From Argopecten irradians (Eukaryota; Mollusca; Bivalvia; Pectinida; Pectinidae), in the NCBI RefSeq assembly GCF_041381155.1, contig NC_091146.1, positions 35,529,328 to 35,593,327 on the forward strand: a DNA stretch of 64,000 bases. The letters run 5' to 3'. Within the stretch, counting starts at the first letter, position 1. Each line of letters starts with the position of its first letter. The notes under the pieces were generated by a model that was not told the DNA's origin, did not search any database, and worked only from the letters and a program-made list of their open reading frames with translations. The position numbers and the translations under genes were made by a program. Of this stretch, positions 33,601-35,823 are shown one piece after another.

Positions 33601-34424
33601 ACCTACCCTATTTTTTTCAGCCATGTAACCTGAAACATGCATATTATTTTTTTTGGCCCGAACCAACTTTGTAGAAATATTTTGTATACCTATTGAACAA
33701 CATGTCTTGTGTTGTCAGCAGCTTTTATGCCTATTTAATCTCTTGTCATTAATAACTTGTATGAACGATCTAGATCTTGACTGCTACATGCTGGTCAGGG
33801 GTGCTCGAGTTTTTAAATTTTAGATATGGAGGAAATTATGACAACAGATGTACCCATTAATATGAAACAAATCAACATTCAGCATATTTGATAGTTATGG
33901 TCAGAAATCTTTATCACATTTTCATTTTAATATGAATTTAAAAATAGCTCCGACATTATCGCGGAGGTTCGAACTTGCGACCCTCTAGCCTTGGTCAGTC
34001 GTTTAGACCAATTCGACCATAGGTAACATATAGCAAGACGGAGTAAAAACGAAAGTCAAGCATAACACAGATACTTAGAACCACTTTTTTTTAAAGCAAT
34101 CCTAGTCAAGCATAACACAGATACTTAGAACCACTTTTTTTTAAAGCAATCCTATTCCAGATGAAATTCAAAATAAAGTTTAATCTACAACATAGTTTTC
34201 CCCACTGGGTCGACATGACCAAAAAAGCACTGTACTTTGACCCAAGACACGTATCTATATAGCAACGCCATTACAGAAGATGAACTTCATCGAAAACAGT
34301 CATTCGTAACGGTTTAAACTCTAAGGAACCGTTCCAGCATACATTATGCACTTAAAAGATGATAAACCAACATAACGCAACACAATATTTCTACAACGAA
34401 TCATAACAAACCTTGTTCCGCCAT
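514..34424 (-). CDS. ACO1: Cytosolic aconitase / iron regulatory protein 1, 21 coding exons
   Basis: Bifunctional cytosolic protein. With a [4Fe-4S] cluster it interconverts citrate and isocitrate; without the cluster it binds iron-responsive elements in mRNAs (family knowledge). The spliced exons are, in order: 34412-34424, 31907-31993, 28857-29025, 26912-27049, 21441-21510, 20828-21011, 19967-20106, 19267-19438, 17503-17603, 17163-17291, 15099-15382, 14369-14453, 12388-12544, 12018-12082, 11148-11207, 8989-9093, 7824-7966, 6178-6325, 5049-5171, 1472-1657, 514-624. Phases agree throughout and give about 889 residues, matching the family length. Cluster cysteines are C438 (SCTNTS), C504 and C507 ([13 protein letters not shown]). 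Active-site arginines are R537 and R542 (GNRNFEGR) and R781 (GSSRDW). Sequence is closer to IRP1 than to mitochondrial aconitase, and no mitochondrial presequence is seen. All introns are GT-AG. The gene is head to head with an SLC25A44-like gene. Several introns carry arrays made of copied splice junctions. Confidence 0.96.
745..962 (+). repeat. Tandem tRNA-like SINE heads in ACO1 intron 20
   Basis: About four diverged copies of a segment containing GAGTGGTTAAGGTGTC and ACCACTAACCCT, spaced about 55 bp. The GAGTGGTTAAG box is the A-box of Leu/Ser-type tRNA-derived SINEs seen elsewhere in this window. Confidence 0.55.
1472..1657 (-). CDS. ACO1: ACO1 coding exon 20
   Basis: Residues 792-853: [20 protein letters not shown], then [20 protein letters not shown] and [14 protein letters not shown]. 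The preferred donor is CAG/GTTAGT, ending at 1472. A donor six bases further on (ending at 1466, GTGTAT) would add Val-Ser and fits the family alignment slightly better, but it is a poor splice site. Confidence 0.93.
1788..1922. repeat. MITE-like fragment (TGAAATTTCAGGGATGAAT end)
   Basis: Segment ending GTGAAATTTCAGGGATGAAT, related to copies near 6075-6180 and 24950-25050 that share a CATTCACCC...CCATTATGAA style of end. Family not identified. Confidence 0.4.
2110..4803. repeat. 155-bp tandem unit ending in a GGAC microsatellite and hairpin
   Basis: About seven copies of a roughly 155-bp unit, each with an imperfect palindrome around CAAGATGGCCGCCTG...GGCCATCTTG. One further copy follows the 3206-4484 insertion. 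The block ends in a (GGAC)n stretch at 4660-4755 and a hairpin AGCCCACCATC/GATGGTGGGCT followed by AAAA. The terminal hairpin is reminiscent of a Helitron 3' end, but the terminal CTRR is not convincing. Confidence 0.65.
3206..4484. mobile_element. Non-autonomous pogo/Tigger-type DNA transposon
   Basis: Begins CAGTCAAACCTGTCTATAAC and ends with the complement CAGGTTTGACTG, directly flanked by TA on both sides. The CAGTC-type terminus with a TA duplication is typical of the pogo branch of Tc1/mariner. No transposase reading frame is present in the 1.28 kb. Subterminal GGTCGTTA motifs repeat near both ends. Confidence 0.85.
5049..5171 (-). CDS. ACO1: ACO1 coding exon 19
   Basis: Residues 751-791: [20 protein letters not shown] then [19 protein letters not shown]781 in GSSRDW is an active-site arginine. 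Acceptor TTCCAG, donor GTAGGG. Confidence 0.97.
5293..6080. mobile_element. MITE with TACTGTAAAYC ends, containing a foldback insert
   Basis: Left end TACTGTAAATCTACTTTC and right end complement GAAAGTTGGTTTACAGTA. The inside is AT-rich with GCGAATTTCGCGA-like motifs. A nearly perfect palindrome at 5813-6031 lies inside it. Related ends appear near 19240, 26405, 40790 and 40925. Confidence 0.6.
5813..6031. mobile_element. Foldback MITE (about 100-bp arms)
   Basis: Two arms of about 100 bp are near-perfect inverted copies: AGTAAAAGAGCGAGTCCAAC on the left is matched by GTTGGACTCACTCTTTTACT on the right, around a CTCTGGTTCTCTCG loop. Foldback type; no coding capacity. Confidence 0.8.
6178..6325 (-). 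CDS. ACO1: ACO1 coding exon 18
   Basis: Residues 701-750: [19 protein letters not shown] then [14 protein letters not shown]. The [16 protein letters not shown] motif binds the substrate carboxylates. Acceptor CTTCAG, donor GAG/GTATAC. Confidence 0.97.
6832..6960 (+). mobile_element. tRNA-derived SINE
   Basis: Contains an A-box-like GTAGCTCAGTCTGTAGAGC and a B-box GGTTCGAATCC in tRNA spacing, followed by CGATCTTGCCACAACTCATA. The acceptor ends do not pair and there is no clear cloverleaf 3' end, so a SINE head is likelier than a tRNA gene. Related copies lie near 32895 and 33098. Confidence 0.6.
7330..7460. repeat. Diverged MITE copy related to 18660-19090
   Basis: Shares, in inverted orientation, segments such as GTAATACTGGCTGGTC and AAAGCCTCGTGACATCAC with the region 18950-19085. 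Family unidentified. Confidence 0.4.
7671..7810. mobile_element. Foldback MITE next to the exon 17 donor
   Basis: Inverted arms: ACTCTTTCATACATGATATG and AAGGATAGGGGTATTCTA at left are matched by the complement of GAATTTCCCTATCCTTCAAT and AAAAGAGT at right. It starts about 13 bp into the intron after the exon 17 donor. A partial relative sits at 18668-18745. Confidence 0.7.
7824..7966 (-). CDS. ACO1: ACO1 coding exon 17
   Basis: Residues 654-701: [19 protein letters not shown] then [32 protein letters not shown] is the swivel-domain aconitase signature. The acceptor CCTCCTCAG and the first 25 exon bases are the founder of a 54-bp repeat array upstream. Donor GG/GTAAGT; a foldback MITE starts about 13 bp beyond it. 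Confidence 0.97.
7967..8940 (-). repeat. 54-bp minisatellite made from the exon 17 splice acceptor
   Basis: About eleven copies of a 54-bp unit, each carrying the pyrimidine tract CATTTCTCCCTCCTCAG and exon start ACAAAAGAGTTACC of exon 17. Roughly half the copies keep the CAG acceptor and the others read CAT at that place. Some copies are one base shorter. The array is interrupted by an insertion at about 8253-8605. Confidence 0.9.
8260..8404. mobile_element. Palindromic MITE inside the exon 17 acceptor array
   Basis: Arms of about 70 bp: TTGAATAGATTTTTTATGTT at left is the inverted copy of AACATAAAAAATCTATTCAA at right, with a CCGCGAAGCGG centre. Together with AT-rich sequence to about 8605 it splits the 54-bp array. 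Confidence 0.8.
8989..9093 (-). CDS. ACO1: ACO1 coding exon 16
   Basis: Residues 619-653: [19 protein letters not shown] then [30 protein letters not shown] is an IRP1 hallmark. Acceptor TTTTCAG, donor ATG/GTAAGT. Confidence 0.97.
9230..9320 (+). repeat. SINE core fragment (tentative)
   Basis: Contains GGTTTTCTCTAAGCACTCCGG followed by a TTTCCTCCCACT segment, similar to the core shared by the longer SINE copies at 23518, 25468, 29433 and 37073. No tRNA-like head is recognised here. Confidence 0.4.
9609..11004. repeat. 31-bp minisatellite in ACO1 intron 15
   Basis: About 45 nearly identical copies of a 31-bp unit containing CATACAGTCACTAGTATTAT and ATTCTGTTTAT. A few copies carry ATTACT, ACCAC or one-base changes. 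It fills most of the intron between exons 15 and 16. Confidence 0.95.
11148..11207 (-). CDS. ACO1: ACO1 coding exon 15
   Basis: Residues 599-618: [20 protein letters not shown], matching the IRP1 V.PGMF..VY helix. Acceptor TTTTGTAG, donor GTAAGT. A 48-bp tandem repeat starts within about 10 bp upstream of the acceptor and shares a CCTGCCATGT segment with the exon. Confidence 0.94.
11213..11407. repeat. 48-bp minisatellite abutting the exon 15 acceptor
   Basis: Four copies of a unit containing CAAAGTACTGAAAGTACTGT and ACACATGGCAGGTACAAAC, plus one partial copy after the MITE at 11408-11684. On the gene strand each unit has CTTACAG and a CCTGCCATGTG segment resembling exon 15 (CCTGCCATGTTCACAG). 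Confidence 0.85.
11408..11684. mobile_element. TIR MITE, possibly Mutator-like
   Basis: Ends ATCCTCAATACTCCAGGGG and the complement of CCCCTTGAGTATCAAGGAT. GGTACAAAC lies on both sides, which could be a 9-bp target duplication but is also part of the surrounding 48-bp repeat. A 1.06-kb relative lies at 56137-57196. Confidence 0.65.
12018..12082 (-). CDS. ACO1: ACO1 coding exon 14
   Basis: Residues 577-598: [21 protein letters not shown]. The LRDIWPTR motif is conserved in IRP1. Acceptor ATTTAG, donor CAG/GTAAGT. Confidence 0.96.
12388..12544 (-). CDS. ACO1: ACO1 coding exon 13 (active-site arginines)
   Basis: Residues 525-577: [18 protein letters not shown], then [23 protein letters not shown] segment and IDFETQAL. 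R537 and R542 match the substrate-binding arginines of aconitases. The acceptor TTCCAACAG lies only 12 bp from the end of an inserted Tc1/mariner-type element. Donor GTGGGT. Confidence 0.97.
12557..13834. mobile_element. Non-autonomous Tc1/mariner-type element 12 bp from the exon 13 acceptor
   Basis: Terminal repeats CAGAGGATTCCGCTTATTTG and complement of GAATTATGTGGAGTCCTCTG style, flanked by TA on both sides. Internal ATGCAAATAACCGGA motifs repeat near both ends. 1.28 kb, no transposase frame. It lies in intron 12, leaving only TATTTCCAACAG of host sequence before exon 13. Confidence 0.8.
14024..14368 (-). repeat. 68-bp minisatellite made from the exon 12 splice donor
   Basis: About five copies of a 68-bp unit. 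On the gene strand each has GTCAGAGGCCATAGAAAAG, i.e. the last bases of exon 12, followed by the GTGAGTCAC donor and a short CTATATTAG spacer. The copies farther from the exon are more diverged. Confidence 0.9.
14369..14453 (-). CDS. ACO1: ACO1 coding exon 12 (second and third cluster cysteines)
   Basis: Residues 496-524, [20 protein letters not shown] then AVSEAIEK. C504 and C507 are the other two cluster ligands. Acceptor CTTGCAG, donor AAG/GTGAGT. The last 47 bases of the exon plus 21 intron bases are repeated about five times as a 68-bp unit in the downstream intron. Confidence 0.97.
14575..14690. repeat. MITE fragment (family of 23990 and 25900)
   Basis: Shares GATGTCACTATTTTTTAATT and TTTTGTTTGCAAAC with the two longer copies in intron 4. 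Confidence 0.5.
15099..15382 (-). CDS. ACO1: ACO1 coding exon 11 (first cluster cysteine)
   Basis: Largest exon, residues 402-496. It contains [19 protein letters not shown], in which C438 is the first [4Fe-4S] ligand, followed by [19 protein letters not shown]. Acceptor TTTGCAG, donor GG/GTAAGA. Confidence 0.98.
15490..16580. repeat. Direct repeat pair in ACO1 intron 10
   Basis: Segments near 15505-15640 and 16485-16575 both contain TTTCCAAATTTAAGTCAAAA, ATGTCTTTTTC and TGTTTCAATGGATAGTTATA. About 1 kb of otherwise unrecognised AT-rich DNA lies between them. It may be a duplicated intron block or element ends. Confidence 0.45.
16690..17162 (-). repeat. Degenerate array made from the exon 10 splice donor
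   Basis: Ten or so irregular copies of a 30-40-bp unit. On the gene strand several read GTCGACTTCAAGGTAAGGTC or close variants, which is the exon 10 end plus its donor, followed by ATAGGTCACAGAGAAG. Copies become more diverged away from the exon. Confidence 0.75.
17163..17291 (-). CDS. ACO1: ACO1 coding exon 10
   Basis: Encodes residues 359-401: [19 protein letters not shown] then [19 protein letters not shown]. This is the SGPKRP signature of IRP1/aconitase. Donor AAG/GTAAGG. The terminal GTCGGCTTCAAG and the donor recur in degenerate copies downstream in the intron. Confidence 0.96.
17503..17603 (-). CDS. ACO1: ACO1 coding exon 9
   Basis: Encodes residues 325-358: [19 protein letters not shown] then [14 protein letters not shown]. 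It matches the IRP1 helix that follows the NMCPEYGAT exon. Acceptor TTACAG, donor GTATTA. Confidence 0.96.
17922..18288. mobile_element. MITE with CTTAAAGATGCTCCACCGC ends
   Basis: Perfect terminal inverted repeats CTTAAAGATGCTCCACCGC / GCGGTGGAGCATCTTTAAG, 367 bp, AT-rich inside. A diverged second copy lies in the SLC25A44 gene at 38226-38572. Confidence 0.85.
18290..18560. repeat. 47-bp tandem repeat in ACO1 intron 8
   Basis: Five copies of a unit with ACTACGAAACCTAAACTAAT and TAGTTAAATTTCTGTATG, directly following the MITE at 17922-18288. Not at an exon junction. Confidence 0.85.
18660..19090. mobile_element. MITE-like repeat, family unresolved
   Basis: Starts with the GACTCTTTCAT...GAAGGATAGGGATATTCTAC segment shared with 7671-7810, and includes CGTGACGTCATGAGGCTTTA, which recurs inverted near 7425. 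Probably a longer member of the same family. Confidence 0.45.
19267..19438 (-). CDS. ACO1: ACO1 coding exon 8
   Basis: Encodes residues 268-325: [19 protein letters not shown], then [19 protein letters not shown] and [31 protein letters not shown] is a canonical aconitase signature. Acceptor TTTCAG, donor GTTAGA. Confidence 0.97.
19967..20106 (-). CDS. ACO1: ACO1 coding exon 7
   Basis: Encodes residues 221-267: [17 protein letters not shown] then [11 protein letters not shown] and ending VVLTITK. This is the aconitase GGIEAEA segment. Acceptor TTACAG, donor GTAACG. Confidence 0.97.
20284..20770. repeat. Inverted-repeat MITE pair in ACO1 intron 6
   Basis: A foldback at about 20634-20770 has arms CTGTCAATTGGACAGGGATA and the complement of ATATCTCTGTCCAATTGACAG. 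A diverged relative precedes it at 20284-20410 with CTGTCAGGTGGACAGAGAGA and CAGCAAGACTC. Confidence 0.65.
20828..21011 (-). CDS. ACO1: ACO1 coding exon 6
   Basis: Encodes residues 160-221, starting [18 protein letters not shown] and ending [20 protein letters not shown]. The GTDSHT motif contributes active-site residues in aconitases. Acceptor CTTACAG, donor GTATGT. Confidence 0.97.
21290..21440 (-). repeat. 47-bp minisatellite made from the exon 5 splice donor
   Basis: On the gene strand the intron continues GTAAGCATGGGTTTGAGAGG, then ACAAGGAACGCTTTGTGTT and CTCAAG, followed again by GTAAGC, about three times, with a fourth decayed copy. Each unit repeats about 35 bases of exon 5 plus about 12 bases of intron. 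Confidence 0.93.
21441..21510 (-). CDS. ACO1: ACO1 coding exon 5
   Basis: Encodes residues 136-159, [18 protein letters not shown] followed by FVFLK, a highly conserved helix of IRP1. Acceptor ATTGCAG, donor AAG/GTAAGC. The last 30 or so exon bases plus the donor are copied about three times into the downstream intron. Confidence 0.95.
22010..22495. repeat. 45-bp tandem repeat in ACO1 intron 4
   Basis: About eleven imperfect copies with AGTAAATTAGCAGTATAAAT, TAGAAGTCATATACTGC and TGGAGAGG. No relation to a nearby exon is seen. Confidence 0.85.
22950..23110 (+). repeat. Repeat tail with (CAGA)n and GGACGGAC
   Basis: ACCAAATTTTATCAAAAATC and GACTACAGACAGACAGACAG followed by GGACGGACAACCCGATTTCC. 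It resembles the GGAC-tailed repeat at 4650-4803 in organisation, but lacks its terminal hairpin. Confidence 0.4.
23518..23735 (-). mobile_element. tRNA-derived SINE, MetaSINE-like core
   Basis: On the minus strand it runs from a tRNA-like head (GGTGGCCGGGTGGTTAAGAT, GGGTCGCGAGTTCGAATCCC) through a core TTTCTCCGGGTACTCCGGCT to a tail ending GACGTTAAACTTTACA. The core resembles that of MetaSINEs, which are widespread in bivalves; the naming is tentative. Confidence 0.75.
23990..24335. mobile_element. MITE, family A copy 1 in ACO1 intron 4
   Basis: Shares with 25900-26300 a left part containing TTTCTGATTGGCCAA and GACGTTATCGTGACG, and a foldback right part with GTCACTATTTTTTAATTTC in both orientations around a TTGCAAACTTTTGTGAGAAT loop. 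Confidence 0.7.
24950..25060. repeat. MITE-like fragment (CATTCACCCCTGGAATGCC)
   Basis: CATTCACCCCTGGAATGCC and complementary CTAGGGGTGGAAGGGTTGTA ends. Related to fragments at 1788 and 6075. Confidence 0.4.
25468..25684 (-). mobile_element. tRNA-derived SINE, MetaSINE-like core
   Basis: Second minus-strand copy of the SINE at 23518, more diverged: head GGCTGAGTGGTTAAGATGCC and GGTCGCGAGTTTGAATCCC, core with CTCCGGTTTTGCTCCC. Confidence 0.7.
25900..26300. mobile_element. MITE, family A copy 2 in ACO1 intron 4
   Basis: Same organisation as 23990-24335, with TTTCTGATTGGCCAAC, CAACGTTATCGTGACGCCAC and a foldback around GAATCTGCAATGCGGATTC. Confidence 0.7.
26912..27049 (-). CDS. ACO1: ACO1 coding exon 4
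   Basis: Encodes residues 90-136: [18 protein letters not shown], then [17 protein letters not shown], which is the DLVIDHS motif of the IRP1 aconitase core. The donor is GTGAGT after CGTAG, completing Ser with exon 5. The intron upstream of its acceptor contains a 49-bp tandem repeat that has been split by a DNA transposon. Confidence 0.95.
27062..28480. repeat. 49-bp tandem repeat upstream of the exon 4 acceptor, split by a transposon
   Basis: Units with TGTAATTTGCATATACCTAC and ATTCAAATTAATTTTGTATT occur at 27062-27228 and again at 28417-28480. The first unit lies about 13 bp upstream of the exon 4 acceptor but does not include exon sequence. Confidence 0.85.
27229..28414. mobile_element. 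Non-autonomous Tc1/mariner-type element (CYGTATTTTTGCGC ends)
   Basis: Ends CCGTATTTTTTGCGC and the complement CTGTATTTTTGCGCG, with TA on each side, inside a 49-bp tandem repeat that continues on both sides. A secondary GTGCGCACTATACGC palindrome is repeated near both ends. No transposase frame in 1.19 kb. Confidence 0.85.
28761..28870 (-). repeat. Two-copy duplication of the exon 3 splice donor
   Basis: TTGGATCTAAMCCACTTACG followed by TGAAATCCTGTAG occurs at 28761-28794 and 28837-28870. The second copy includes the last 12 or so bases of exon 3 and its true donor; the first is a decoy 76 bp into the intron. Confidence 0.9.
28857..29025 (-). CDS. ACO1: ACO1 coding exon 3
   Basis: Encodes residues 34-90, including [18 protein letters not shown] and [10 protein letters not shown], both diagnostic of IRP1. 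Acceptor TTTACAG, donor AC/GTAAGT. A 34-bp segment spanning the donor is duplicated 76 bp further into the intron. Confidence 0.96.
29236..29404 (-). mobile_element. tRNA-derived SINE, degenerate minus-strand copy
   Basis: Contains AGTACCCAGAGAAAAAACAC, CAGTACCTGACAACTGCCCC and CTTAACCGCTTGGCC, i.e. core and head of the same family as at 23518, but with a decayed B-box. Confidence 0.6.
29433..29645 (+). mobile_element. tRNA-derived SINE, plus-strand copy
   Basis: Head CCGTGGTGGCCGAGTGGTTA, a C-run, GGGCAGTTGCCAGGTACTGG, a diverged core, and tail CACGTCCTTAAATGACCCTGG. Same family as the copies at 23518, 25468 and 37073. Confidence 0.75.
30300..31906 (-). repeat. 21-bp minisatellite made from the exon 2 splice donor
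   Basis: About 75 copies of a 21-bp unit. On the gene strand it is CTATGGTAAGTCTACACATC plus A, with variants TATC, TCTG and a 24-bp form. CTATG is the end of exon 2 and GTAAGT its donor, so nearly every unit carries a good 5' splice site. Copies next to the exon are the most heterogeneous; the centre is nearly uniform. Because 21 is divisible by three, long open frames (YGKSTHH repeats) appear but are not genes. Confidence 0.95.
31907..31993 (-). CDS. ACO1: ACO1 coding exon 2
   Basis: Reads residues 5-33 and ends in LNDSRY, the conserved start of the IRP1 fold. The acceptor is TTTTCAG. The donor is CTATG followed by GTAAGT. The last exon bases and first intron bases are the founder of a 1.6-kb array of 21-bp units immediately downstream in the intron, so the true donor is the first of about seventy similar sites. 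Confidence 0.92.
32403..32560. repeat. Two-copy tandem duplication in ACO1 intron 1
   Basis: About 75 bp containing AAGTGACCATTGCTGAATGC and AATGTATATCATATTTACT is present twice in direct succession, nearly identical. Confidence 0.85.
32890..33180 (+). mobile_element. Two degenerate tRNA-like SINE copies
   Basis: Near 32895 (GGAGGTCCTAGATTCAAGTCC) and near 33098 (ATTGGTAGCTATAGAGCATC, CAGGTTTGAGACCAGATCTG, GCCGCAACATATACA). The second resembles the 6832 SINE downstream of its B-box. Confidence 0.45.
33365..33645. repeat. Possible MITE with GTTTCAGGT ends
   Basis: Left GTATGTTTCAGGTACCCCTA and right complement of ATGTAACCTGAAACATGCAT, with CTACCTACCCTA/TAGGGTAGGTCGGTC subterminal matches. 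Inside is low-complexity. Confidence 0.45.
33957..34155. repeat. tRNA-like fragment and a 50-bp tandem duplication
   Basis: At 33957-34030 the minus strand has GGTCGCAAGTTCGAACCTC and GGTCGAATTGGTCTAAACG, a decayed SINE head. At 34058-34153, AGTCAAGCATAACACAGATA plus about 30 bases is present twice in tandem. Confidence 0.55.
34412..34424 (-). CDS. ACO1: ACO1 coding exon 1 (start codon)
   Basis: Encodes MAEQ plus the first base of a Gly codon, followed by a weak GTTTGT donor. The start context AAAATGG has A at -3 and G at +4. It joins in phase to exon 2 to read [12 protein letters not shown], a divergent N-terminus of normal IRP1 length. The AAAATGGCGG around the start also resembles a YY1-type element at a start codon. 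The only support is phase, length and context, because this tip of the protein is not conserved. Confidence 0.75.
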
Positions 34425-35289
34425 TTTTATCTGTGGCCCTGTCACGTGTGACTGAAAACTAAAACAAAGAAATCAAATAAAATAATTCGTTACGAAAACA
34501 ACAATATAAAAATCCACTCGTATTCATTCGTATCCTTGTTTCAATAAAAAATAAGAATTGTATTTTTTTCTTAGCAGTTTACATAATTTTACTGCGGATC
34601 AATTTTTCAAATCCGCTGAAAGTAAACTTCCGGTTCACCGGTGAAAGCCATTTGGACGGATTAAGACCTAGTTCGACTGTTCAAGAACGCTGAATTTTAA
34701 GCCGTAGTTTTTACTGTCTTGTCCTGGTGTGGAAATTTCATGATACAAAATCGAATTCAGTACTGATCTGATATCAACAGCGACAGATTATTCTTGAAAT
34801 GAAATCGTTAGCAGCTGTTCGATCAGCTGATCAACTGTCAAGTCGTAGAGAGACATGACACCTGTAACCTTTGTCAAGTTGTCACCGGTCAAATTAGACT
34901 TTTTGCAACGACTGAGACACTGAAGTCACCCAAGATTGCTCAGTGCGATGATTTAGATGTAAAGTAAATCAGTTTCGAGTGAAATAGAGACTTGCAGATT
35001 ACTTATAAATATGTTGGTTCAATGGACCATATCACATTTGTTCAGTAATCAGTATCTTTGTATACATATCATGTGATGGTCACGGACATCATACAAATTA
35101 ATTATTAACTCTCTGGATGATTTTAAAGCAACACAAATCTATGGATGGAACTTTACTTAAATGATGTTTCACAAGCCTGACTGTGTCTGAATGAGCGACT
35201 TTAAAGCAAATAGATAATAAATGACATACTCATAAATTGACAAAACTAGAAACTGCATTAGAACTTTATCATACCGATAGATTCAGAAA
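34425..35289. promoter_or_regulatory. Probable bidirectional promoter, ACO1 / SLC25A44
   Basis: The two start codons face away from each other across 865 bp free of recognised repeats, so both promoters must act from here (or from unseen upstream exons). Visible candidates are an E-box CACGTG at 34443-34448, a CCGGTTCACCGG palindrome near 34631, the AAAATGGCGG element at the ACO1 start, and a TATAAAT near 35004 in the SLC25A44 direction. None is proven. Confidence 0.6.
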
Positions 35290-35823
35290 ATGTCGAACCA
35301 AGAGGTACGACAGAAGCCGCAGATTATCCAATTGGATATGATGGACAAGAGAAAGTACTATCCTCTCGCTCTAGGAAGTGGTCTGTTTGTTCGATTTGTC
35401 CAGTACCCACTGACCTTAGTCAGAACGAGACTACAGGTGCAGCGTGGGAAGGATGTGTATAAAGGGACATTTGACGCACTGGTCAAAATCCGTAAAACTG
35501 AAGGAATTCGGGGTCTATATCAAGGATTCGGAGTTCATGCCATACAAGCTTGTAATTCTCTTATATACATCACAATTTATGAAAACGTGAGGCAGGTGAT
35601 GATGAATAAAGAGGACCTTCAGACATTTAAATATAAAAGTTACCTGAGTAGTTTCGTTGGAGGCTTTTCTGCGAGTTTGATATCCCAGACAATCGCAGTA
35701 CCAATTGATATTGTGTCCCAACATATGATGTTGTTAGGGCAGAGTAAACAACGAAAGGAAGATGTGCCGTCTAAAGTGAAAGTGAAACTAGAGCGTCTAC
35801 AGGGAATCCACATACCAGATGAG
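35290..35823 (+). CDS. SLC25A44: SLC25A44 coding exon 1
   Basis: Encodes MSNQEVRQKPQIIQLDMMDK, carrier repeat 1 and most of repeat 2, ending HIPDE. The frame stays open to 35913, so the donor is chosen by phase: GAG/GTATTG at 35823 keeps exon 2 in frame. In-phase alternatives are a GTTTCG near 35862 and a GTACAA near 35892, both weaker. The common-sense donor GTAAAG at 35888 breaks the frame of exon 2. Confidence 0.85.
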
